This document shows positions 1 through 10,170 of a DNA stretch of 64,000 nucleotides, one piece after another. Under the pieces are notes generated by a model. That model was not told the DNA's origin, did no database searches, and saw only the letters and a program-made list of their open reading frames with translations. The stretch is from Tetracladium setigerum (Eukaryota > Ascomycota > Leotiomycetes > Helotiales), in NCBI GenBank assembly GCA_031472005.1, contig PZJY01000007.1, positions 682,001 through 746,000 on the forward strand, read 5' to 3'. Positions within the stretch are counted from its first letter, which is position 1. Every line of letters starts with the position of its first letter. The position numbers and the translations under genes were made by a program.

Positions 1-1231
1 AGATACTACCTTGGTACTCTTTTTTTCACAACTTTTTCTTTTCTTGTAAACTGTACTACAATTTTTTTACCTGGGAACGCACGCACCTACCTCTCTCTCT
101 CTCTCCTCTTTCTCTAGTTTGAATGGTTTGGCTTGGGTAGAGAGAGGGGAGAGAGAGATGAAAGGATGTGCCTGGGAAAAACAAAACTTTACGCCACTCT
201 TCGTATGTATGGATGGATGATTGAAAGATATCTTTCTTGCCTGCCTGCCTGTCTGCCCTGCCTGCTTGTTGAGAATGGGGGATGGATGGAGATGGGAGGG
301 GTAAGATATGGTGGTGTGTGGGTGGTGATGGAAGGAATAGAGGAAAATGGAGGGAGGTAGAAGCGAGAAAGAGATGTGTGTATGTGTATGAATAGAGTAA
401 TGGTAGTATATTAAGAAATGTATCAAAAGAAGAGTAAACTGTGTTGGTTCGTTTGTTGGTTCGTTTGTTGGTTCGTTGGGGTGATCTGTTCCCCTTGTAC
501 TTCTGAAGTTCTCCCACGACTTTGAGGAAGAAAGAGTCCATCGTTTTCTGGTCTCTGTGCAAGAGAGATACCTTAGTTTAAGTTCATTAGCCCACCACAG
601 TATCATTTGTAAGACTTGAGAGAACCAAGAGTAAGAGTATGAATCTTTTTGATGAGCTTTCTAAAATAAAAAAAGAGAATGCCATACCCACCTAACACAA
701 CGCTATTTATCTATTCGTTAGTCCACTCCGCCCACATGCTTCCATCCCATAACATGGGCACACGTCCCAATAATCCGATACTGTCTCTTTCCTTCAAACA
801 TACATTCACTCCTCTCTCTAGTATATCATAAGGTGTCTATCAATACAACAAACGAAGAACACACACTCTCTCTCACTCTCTCTTTCTCTTTCTCTTTGCA
901 CTCTCTTGGCACCCCAGACATTCTTCGTTCTAGTGATAAATAAGCTAAACGCCCAAACCATCAAGAAAAGAAGAGCATTTTTAAAAGCTCCCCCCCCCCC
1001 CCTCCCCAAAAGGACGTAACACATAAAACAACACCTCATTTTTGAAAGCCCCAATTTTTCAACCTCGGAAAAGGAAAACATAAAAGGCGGCTCTGCTCCA
1101 CACTGAAAATAATATTTACCCACACCAACACAGAATCATAATTTTTTTACAGCAGACACGAAAAGTGGTTACCGTGTTCAAAAGAAATCAAAGGAATGGA
1201 ATGGAGGTAGACGACGTCCATAGGTGAACGA
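1..1231. other. 3' spacer downstream of the ABC transporter
   Basis: I see no supported gene here. The stretch is CT/GA-rich, with runs of (CT)n and (GA)n, a 12-bp tandem repeat at 443-477 and a 13-base C run at 990-1002. Open frames are low-complexity and look like repeat translation. It probably holds the 3' UTR of the ABC transporter and the end of whatever lies further left. Confidence 0.5.
443..477. repeat. 12-bp tandem repeat, about 3 copies
   Basis: The unit GTTGGTTCGTTT is repeated nearly perfectly about 2.9 times. It sits in non-coding sequence and looks like an ordinary short minisatellite. Confidence 0.8.
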
Positions 1232-4200
1232 TCAAGATCCAGAAGCGAATCTGACAGTTGGCGTTCGAGCCGTCGGGCTAGAAACAGAGACTGCTGTATT
1301 TTCCGAGGAAGAATCCAGTCGAGAATTCTGAATAGAAGAAGCATTTGGTAGAGGGATTCGCATCGAAACCAAACTCCCATCATCAGTCGAACCAGCACCA
1401 GCACCAGTCGAACCACCAGCAGAAGAAGAAGAAGAAGAAGAAGCGAGATTCATCTCCAAATACCTCTTCAATCTGAAATGTCGTTGCCGTATACGTGGAG
1501 CACGACCCTCATGAGTAGTACCTGGAGGATCACTTGGCGCAGAAACACGACGCTACATGCAAATACTCTCAGGTCAGAAAGAGGGAAAAGGAAAAGGAAA
1601 AGCCAAAAATCTGGATTTCGTCTGGTATGAGAAGGCCATCATCATACCATCGTGGGGCCCTGTCCTTCTCCTGAATTTGCGGCTGTCATGTCTGAATCAA
1701 CTGCGCCGTCTAATGTCTGCGCTGGTTCGCTTTTGGCGGTATTTCTTCGAGAGCGACTTCGTTTGAGCTTATGTTTGTCCCCGCCAGGGGTTTCTTCTGC
1801 TGATCTCTTCGAGGGGCCTGTAGATCGGGAATTGTCTTCGATGTTGGTTCTTGCGTCTGTGGAAAGGTAAGAATCTTTGCTGTGTGATGCATTGAGTTTC
1901 ACATCATTCATACCTTTAACTACTTTCGCAAGCGTCTTGCCAGACTTCTTCGCCAAAGAGTTTAGTTTCCGCTCATCCTTTTCCTGCTTGGTTTTTGGGG
2001 CAGTCTGTTCTTTCGAGGCTGCTTTTTCTGCACCTTCAGCTAGGTTTTTTGTTAGATGAGCTGGAACAAACTCAGGTGCATCAGGCTTCAGCTTAGAGCC
2101 CTAAAGCAGGTTAGGAATTTGTTGATCACGAAACCAGAGGATATTGGACCGTAAGACGAGACAATTGTAGATCATGCGTTATATTTGGGTAATCTTTGTG
2201 CAATAAAATTTCATGAGGCAGCCTGCGAACCAAAGCCCACAGATGCAGTAGCATACTTGGGACTTATGGATTTGCAGCACTTACCTCACGTTTATGACTG
2301 CTCTCGGTATTTTTGTCCTCAAGTCCTGTGGTGGCACTAGTCTCTGCTTGCTTTCCTTCATCTTTGTTGCCCGATCCCTTGGTTTCAATGGTTCTCATCA
2401 CTTTTACTAGTGGGGTTTTGTGTGGTGAAGAGGTAACATCGTTGAGAATATGAGCCTGGCCTTTCTTTGGGCTTTTCGACCGTCCACGCTCTGTGTCGGG
2501 TGTCACGAATATTTGTTTTGACCAAAGGTCATGGTATTTTCCTTTGGAATTAATCAGGTCGTAGTGAGATCCAGATTCAATGATTTCGCCATTCATGACG
2601 ACCAGGATATGATCAGCTTTCATGATCGTAGAAAGGCGGTGTCTGAAAATATTAGCATTTCGAATGCAGTAAGAAGTCCAAGATACCTACGCTACAATGA
2701 AAGTAGTCCTCCCACTGCACAAAGTACTGAAGCCTTTTTGGATCAGCTGTTCCGTCTCAGTGTCAACGGCACTCGTGGCTTCATCCAAAAGGATAATCTC
2801 TGGCTCTTTGAGGATAGCTCTGGCAATAGCAACTCGTTGCTTTTCTCCGCCGGAAAGTTTACTAAAAACGTCAGCTTGCATTCGCATGGGATTTTGAGGC
2901 AACTCACACTCCTCGGTCGCCGACTTTTGAGTTGTAACCTGCGAAAAAAGTAAGCATGACTTAGTCGTGGTAGGGAATTTCATACCATCTGGGAACGACA
3001 TGATTTTGTCATGAACAGCTGCTGCTTTGCAGGCCTCGTAGACCTCTTTATCGGTAGCAGCGATTCTTGCGTAACGAATGTTGTTCATAATAGAGTCGTT
3101 GAACAGCATAGGGTCTTGGGGAACTACACCAATTTTTCCACGAAGACTGGATCATTGTTAGGCGTTTTCCCAATTGAAGCCAACTTGTTCAACTTACCTG
3201 CTCAATTGAACATCTCTAATATCCTGGTCATCTATTGTGATACTGCCGCTCTTGCAATCGTAAAAGCGATCAAGCAACTTGAGCATAGTGGACTTTCCCC
3301 CACCAGTCTCTCCAACGAGGGCGACAGTTTTGCCTGCAGGGACTGTGAAGCTCACATTCTTTAAGGTAGGTTTTCTCTCATCATATGCGAAGCATACACG
3401 ATCGAACTTGATCACGCCTTTGCTCAATTTCAATGGTTTCGCGTTGGGAAGGTCGGTGACTGTGGGTTTTGTCTGGAACAATTCCAAAAGCCGTTCTGCG
3501 TCCATCAGACTGTAAGATACGCTTCTGTAGATATTGCTGAAGAATTGTAAAGGACCTGTACATAGTCAGATACAAGGAATAAACCAGGCTTTCACTTTCT
3601 TACTTTGGAGTTGCGCCCAGTATATTAGTAGCGTCGTAAACCTGCCTACCGTCTGCTTCTCCACGGTGACCTGGTATACGCCAAGGAAGAGTGTTCCGAG
3701 AAGCCCAACCGTCATCAACAGGCCTTGAGCCGCCCCAGTCGCATGCGCAGACATCTCATATGTACGTTTCGCATCTAAGTGTTCCTTCACCGCTACAATT
3801 TTGTCAGTATTTCGCAAATACCAAGCAAATGCGAGCCTTACCTGAAGCATATCTTGTTCGTTCGTACGGAATCATGTTGAAGAGCTACACCAAGGTCAGC
3901 CATACCCACAACCATCAACAAGACCGTTCAAGCACTAACACTCGCGGTATTCCATCCGTCCAAGGATTGCTGGCCAACAGTCCACTCTTTCCGATAGACG
4001 GTAACATATTTGCGTCTTCTTTCTGCCCGTGATGCGATCAATTTGGTGGTGAGATACAGATACGATATGACAGTCGCGGCCATCAAAAGTCCCATGTAAG
4101 GGCCATATAAACCCCAGAGATAGCCGAAAGCCACAGCAAGATCAATAAACATGGGAACCACTTGGAAGCATACGGTTTCCAGCAAACTCGAAACAGACCG

Positions 4201-5704
4201 GCCTCCCTGGACCGCCTGGGTAAGGTCTGAACTTGTCTTGCTATCGTGGAAATCCGAGGAAAGGCTCATCAAATGAGCATGGGATGCAGTGCTGAGAGCG
4301 TCGTAGGCATATTGCTCCAAGGGTAGCCATAGCCATTTTTTGGTCCAGCCAATGCACGCTGCACTTCCCACGAAGCGCAAACCGGCATAAATCAAGACGG
4401 GCCAATATGGACTGGTTTTCGTTTCTAAAATATCAGCCAAGAAACTCAGACCCATCAGAATGCGCTTACTGTCATTTGGGTCGTATTTCGTCAAACTGTC
4501 GATCATAACACCCATCTGATTTGGAATGAGAACATTCAACGCGTTGGTGGTAAGTAGACAAAGCACAACAAGGAATGCTCTGAATTGCAGTCTCTTGCTA
4601 TGATATGGCCAGATGTGAGGGAAGAAAACCTTCGAAAATTAGATCCCATCCAATGCCTTCAAAGTGAGGAGAACTTACGGTGAAACCTTTAGCATATGTA
4701 AACCAATTTCCATCTTGCTTCAGCCGTTTAGCAATCAGCTCTTTAGCTTTCCGTTGCTCAGCAAGCCATGAGTCCTCTTCCTCGGTGTCTTCGGCTGCAG
4801 TTTCTGATTCGGCTCCGTTGGTATCTGTGGTTGTGCCGTACCCATTCGATTCTTCAGATCCTGATGGATCTGGGGCCAGCTTCTTCCGTAACAGTGACTG
4901 TCGCTCAGCGTCGGAGTTATCATACTTCTTTTTGTCGTTTCGAAGTACAAAGTAAAGAGCGAGGAGTGCAAAAAATGTTCCCAGTCGCAAGAATTGTTCG
5001 ATGATGTAGATGAAGTCAAATGGAGAAACGGGGTGGTGAATCCAGGTATTTGCCACAATCAGCGTCGTTTCAACAATTGCACCGAGGATCCAAGTTCCGT
5101 AATATGGATACCAGACTGGAAATTCGCTATCTGTCAAGGCCAGGGCCTGGGCGCCATATATGAGAGAGGATGCAAGCAAGTAAACCTGGGGACAATTAGC
5201 CAAGCCACCAGACACAGTCCCGAGCTCCGGGGAAGGACTGACATTTCGATGTTGAGTCGTGACCTCCTGACTACCACCAAATACATTCGCAACGCCAACA
5301 GTAAAGGCCTCGACGAGCTACGCGGTGTTGTTAGCAAAATATCGATCAAAAACGCCAGGAAAATCATTTGGTTATAATTTCACCCACATATGTTCCGGCT
5401 ATGAAGGCAACCAGTCCAAGCATGACATTGCGCCGAACCTGTGCATCTTGTGCCCGGAGTCGCTGGGTCTGGAGAGTGCAGACCGTGAGAGTTAGGGTGA
5501 CCAGGAAGTAGGAGAATGTGAGGAGAGGATACGCAAAGTGAATTATTTTGAGGCCTGCATCAAGCTATGGCAGGGAACGTCGTTAGCAAATACTACTACT
5601 TCAAATTCACCATTTGGTCCGCAAGGTCGGGGATGGGATGGAGATCTTACTTGCTCGTCGGAGGGCGCCATTCCGACACCAGTTGCTAGATATGGATCGG
5701 CCAT
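1232..5704 (-). CDS. hmt1: HMT1-type half-size ABC transporter (vacuolar heavy-metal tolerance family)
   Basis: This is a multi-exon gene whose introns splice in frame throughout. The start MADPYLATGV at 5704 opens a short first exon (5704-5651). Next comes an N-terminal hydrophobic extension of several membrane spans (about 5564-4900), typical of the HMT1 branch, and an acidic linker (EDTEEEDSW). A six-span ABC membrane domain follows (about 4640-3560) and then a nucleotide-binding domain. Its Walker A reads GETGGGKST, the form used by HMT1/ATM half-transporters; the Q-loop is VVPQDP, the signature LSGGEKQR and the Walker B IILLDEATSAVD, with an H-loop AHRLST. A basic, Ser-rich tail follows and the last exon ends in a poly-Ser/Gly stretch. 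Family members export metal-thiol conjugates such as phytochelatin-cadmium into the vacuole; metal specificity here is inferred. One possible in-frame intron of 99 bp (about 5280-5180) is unresolved. No frameshift was seen. Confidence 0.88.
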
Positions 5705-8700
5705 CAGAGACTGGGTTTTGGGGAAATTTCGCGGCAGCTGTCAAGTGAAAGGGTTAGCTATTTCGTTTAAATAGCCGGTGTGGTCTAGAAACCGGTGAAT
5801 GGCATCAATGTCAAGAAGTTTGAAGCTGAGCTGAGTGGCAAGCTAAAATGGCTACATCGTAGATTCAGGCACCTACTGGTCGGAGGCATTTGGAAAGAGA
5901 AGAGTAAAACGTAGGCAGGAATGACCGTCCCCCGATTTTGGGTGGAAGTATGGGAAGCGACACTTGGAGGCAACAAACAAGCCATTGCCTTAGCAATGGG
6001 CAGACCCCAACAACACTCAACAAATAAGATTCTGTGGGTTTGACTCAAGCTCCTTCAAAAACAAAAGGAAACGCCTTTATTTACCACAAGAAAAAGACCT
6101 CCAATTACAACCCGAGACTTCCGAGGTGTTCACCCGCAGGATGTGGTGGTGGTGGTGGTGGTGTACAACGTTTGGCAATCTTTGAAACTCGACAGTTATA
6201 GACGTGATCGCACTACTCCTCCTGTACTGCTGGAACTGGGGCTGGTGGCTGCATTTAAGGCCGTGGAATATGTAGGTGCAAGCAAAAAAAAAAAAATTCG
6301 CAGGAAAGGTTGAAATAAATAAGAAAAATGTAGCCAGATAGATGCAAAGGGAAATAGTAGATAGAAATGATTGCTCGTACCTCGCTCGAATATGACTCTC
6401 CGATCACAGCCTTCACGTTGTTCTGCTCGAATCAGCGACGTCGTGGATCGTCAGCTGGCTACGATTATCTCCGTGGACAATACCAGCTTATGCTGTGATT
6501 CAAGGCTGCTCACAAATCCTCTCGATATATCGGGTACACAACAATGTGTGCTATAGTTTTGCTTAACTGCTCGCGAATCCTAGATGATGAGATAGATGGA
6601 GGACTCCAGCTTTTGACCATCAAGCCAGCGCCCGTAGTGAGACCCATATTAACCTCAGGAGCTATCCCGAATGGTGTCGTAGATCGTGGCTCCCCCTCCA
6701 CGAGTTGGGGAGAGTGCCATGGCCCAGCCAGATATTATACATATCAAAAGCAAAAAAGCGATCAAAAGGAAGCAAAACGCCCTTGCCCCCCTTGCCTCCA
6801 AGCCCAGCGCTCCCGGGAAACAGAAGCAGGCGGTCAGCCCAGAAGCCTTACCGTAGCGAGCATAGCAAGCATGCAGTCGCAAAAGGACATCTATGATCTT
6901 TTCCTAGGCTTGAGTCACTGTGGTTGGATCGAAATTCGAGTCAGCTAGCGATGGAAGAAGCACCGAAGCGAAGAGACCTTGCAAAAGACCAGCTTGTGAA
7001 GCACGTTGGCCTTGGATGTTTGGCTGGATGAAGAAGGCTGACCATGATCGGTGAGAGGGTTTGCAGCCATGCCATGCCATTCTCAACCGATCCGGCCCCG
7101 GCAAAGAATGTTTCTGCCATAGCCGGTATCGAATAAGGTACTTTACATATAATATAACTGTCCCGGCCTGGTGCTTTGCATGATCTATCTCGATCGACAG
7201 CAAGCTTGAGGAGATGGCGAGTATCGGGGGGCGATTTCCATGTCAGTCATCTGGAAAGATGTGCCGCAAAAGAAACGCAAGACTGGGATGTGGTCTGATG
7301 TTGCACATAACCTTTGACCTGTCAAGTCAATCAATCATCGATTGATAGGTACAGTAACTTTAAACCTTTCCTCCCACAGCCAAAAAAACGTGGCTGGAAG
7401 TACTGTAGTTGAGCAAGGTTGAGCACAGAAGGAGTCCGAACACAACACTAGGTGTTTGACGGGCATTATTTATTTTATTCATTGGGCTTAGGGCCCCGCC
7501 TTGAACCCTTGTGCGGATATTTCCATCTCACACACTCGTGGCTCCAGCTTCTGCATCAGATTTGTAACCAGCTGATCATCATCATCATCATTATTCTGAC
7601 GAACTTTCGTATCTTTTAGCTTTCTGCCTGTAGTGCTTTTGCCTACTCCATTACCACGCCTTTTGCATGTGGGAAGCTGTGTTTGTTTACTTCTACGGAG
7701 TATAGTAACATAATTGACACATTCTCAGGCGGACAAGCGAGCCCGGCAAGAGGGCTCTACCACTCGGTACCGCCTTCTCTTCCTGCACTTCGTTTTGTGC
7801 ACATCTCCCGCATCTGCAAAGTTCCTGACGAGCGGTCGATTAATTCTCTAACTCTCTAACTCTCTTTGGCGCTCCAGACTCTTGAATCACAGGACGGAAT
7901 TTACTTCCATCCACAAAATGTGGCCTGTAGAGCTGGAAGGTGACACCAAGTGTGTTCCTGCAGAGGAGTGCAGAGAGACCTCCAGTTGGCCGCCGCCGCC
8001 TTGCATATTGGAACGAACTGCCTGTCGAATTGCCACACTCGGTAACAGCAATGACGATCATCCTGCAAAGGTCAGAAACAACAGAAGATAATCCAACAAT
8101 CTCGGGCAGTAAGACGAAGGTATTGTTTGGTTTTGTCTTCTTTTCTTTTGTTACCAAAGTCCTGACTGTTTCTATTCCTGTAGCCCCTACCAGGTGGTGA
8201 ACTCTCCGCTTCAGAGACGACACACTGACACTGGTTATCTGTAAGACTTACAGTACAACAACCAACAGCCATCACGGCTCTGTACCCGAACCCCGGACCC
8301 CATGCTCTTCTAACGGGGCATCAGACTTCAAAATAATGTGGTTTCACAGGAACTGACTGGACTAGTCATTCATGTGCAGGTGACGTAAAAGCGGTCAACA
8401 GCATTGCTCCATCAGCTAGGGTCTCAATTCATCCCCAAAAAGCATGCAGAATCACTTCAATAATGGAGCCTCCATTTCTGGAAGGCAACAATATTCAGTT
8501 TCGATTTCCCAATATCCCACCGTATGGCGTCCTAATCACTCCTCCTCGGCCTGGGTTGTAGATCACCTGAGCCATCTCTCTTCCCCTGCTCATATGTATT
8601 GGCTCCTCATATCTCGAACAACGCACAATCGGAAAAAGCACCATGCGATTCGAGCACAACTATAACAACTTGCTTTTTACTGCCTCTTTCGAACATGTGC

Positions 8701-9032
8701 ATTCACGGTGCTTCCAATCAACCCCGGCAAGCTCCGTCTTCCGGGACCCGTTGGAATGGACATAGGTTGAAAACCTACATGGCCGTACACACACCCTTAC
8801 GTCTGATGTGCTTACGTCCCAATCAACGAAGCATTCCAGCCATCGGCAGAACAGCGAAATGCCAAATAGCAGTCTTGCGCATCGCATGAATTTGATGCCA
8901 AACGGAGCATTTGTCTTGCAGGATGCGTCCGATATTCTCCGCTGCAAAGGGAAATGGTGGTGGTAAACAAAGTTCATTGCATACTTAAATCATCACTATG
9001 CATTCGTCGTCAGCAGTCTAAGAATCACTGGC
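5705..9032. other. Spacer of about 3.3 kb, no supported gene
   Basis: Open frames are short and show no family resemblance. Two minus-strand frames were considered: 6655-6882, which has a hydrophobic segment, and 7840-8223, which is basic. Neither has convincing splice partners or motifs. There is a (GGT)n tract at about 6140-6162 and an A-run near 6286. The right half of the HMT1 promoter must lie here. Confidence 0.4.
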
Positions 9033-9850
9033 CTATGTCCCTCTGACACGAATATCGCATATCTGCTGGTATGCAGTGGAAAAGTTGCCGACGGCTCGGA
9101 CCTTTACGCTGAACATTTTTGCCAACAGCCAAGAACCACCAACATACTTGAATCGATTCTGAAGCACCAAAAACCAACGCATATTTTTGATAGTGCTTAT
9201 ATGAACCAAATTCTTCGGCCGTCGGTTCGGAATGTGGATGAAGGTCAAGGGGAAAGTAAAATTGGAAACTGGCATCAATCGATTCAAGAACACCGTCATC
9301 GAAAAAGTGTTGGAGTGGCAAGTTCTGAACTTTCAGTCGGAGCTTTGCGCTAATAGTCAATTCCGATAGGCAATGTTCTGCACTCAACCCTCTCGTCTGC
9401 TCGCCGGAATAGAGATCACTGGAAACGTACCATCCTCATGAACTGATCCTGAATCATCCAATCTTTGACGCCTTCATCACTATAGCGGCTGAAATAAACA
9501 TCGATCTGGACAAAGCCAAGAAATAATGCTCTCACATGCATTCCCAGGAAGGATTTCCCTGTAGCTTTCGCTTCTTCCACTTGAAGAAACACTACAACTG
9601 CATTCTCACTGAATCAAAAATGTGTTGGGTTTTCCTCTGGAATGTGAGACTGGGAACCGACTGGAGAAAAGAATGTCTGGATCACGAATGCATTGCTCAC
9701 CCCTTCTGGAACTTGGGGCTTGCTTTTCTAGAATTATTTCTATCGTGATTCTATCTCTCCCTAGTGAGGCACAGAGAGAAGGTCTGAATCTTCGATCTGA
9801 TATAAAAATGTTCGTCATTGTGGCATCGCCTTTGGAATATCAATAAGCAC
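9033..9850 (-). CDS. Possible multi-exon hypothetical gene, unrecognised
   Basis: Several minus-strand stretches read like protein. One runs from about 9600 to 9430 (containing KSFLGMHVRALFLGFVQID and RYSDEGVKDWMIQDQF) and ends at a good donor, GTACGT. Another, 9387-9140, contains LSELTISAKLRLKVQNLPL and EPTAEEFGSYKHYQKYALV. A third frame, 9299-9033, contains YVGGSWLLAKMFSVKVRAV and ends at a stop at 9033. They do not join into one clean frame, so either an intron is missed or there is a frameshift near 9150. The start was not located and no domain is recognised. It could be a decayed gene. Confidence 0.3.
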
Positions 9851-9943
9851 CCTTCACTCATCTTGTTCCATCCATCATCTATCCTGCGGACTCAATTTCT
9901 AAATACCCCATCAAAATGATAGGGCAAGATGCAGAGAACGCCA

Positions 9944-10090
9944 ACCAAGGAAAACAAATCAGAAGGCCAAACATCCGCCGGGTATCTATGCACCACATCT
10001 TCAACGCCGTGACCAAGGAAAACAAATCAGAAGGCCACATATCCACCGGGTATAGATGCACGCCATGTTCAACGCCATGACCAAGGCAAA
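9944..10090. repeat. 68-bp tandem repeat, about 2.2 copies
   Basis: The block beginning ACCAAGGAAAACAAATCAGA at 9944 recurs at 10012 and its first bases recur again at 10080, giving a constant period of 68 bp. The copies differ at several positions. The repeat lies just 3' of the large unknown ORF and may be in its 3' UTR or in an intron; a GTAAGT donor-like site sits at about 10122 on the minus strand. Confidence 0.8.
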
Positions 10091-10170
10091 AAAGAATCGA
10101 AAATTTCAGGTTTGAAACTTACCGCGCTAAAGAATTCTGTATTCGACGAAAAATGTGAGATCGCAATCGT

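Noticed and set aside
1..606. Two overlapping minus frames of about 170-180 codons at the left edge
   Set aside because: They translate CT- and GTTC-type repeats and show no protein-like composition.
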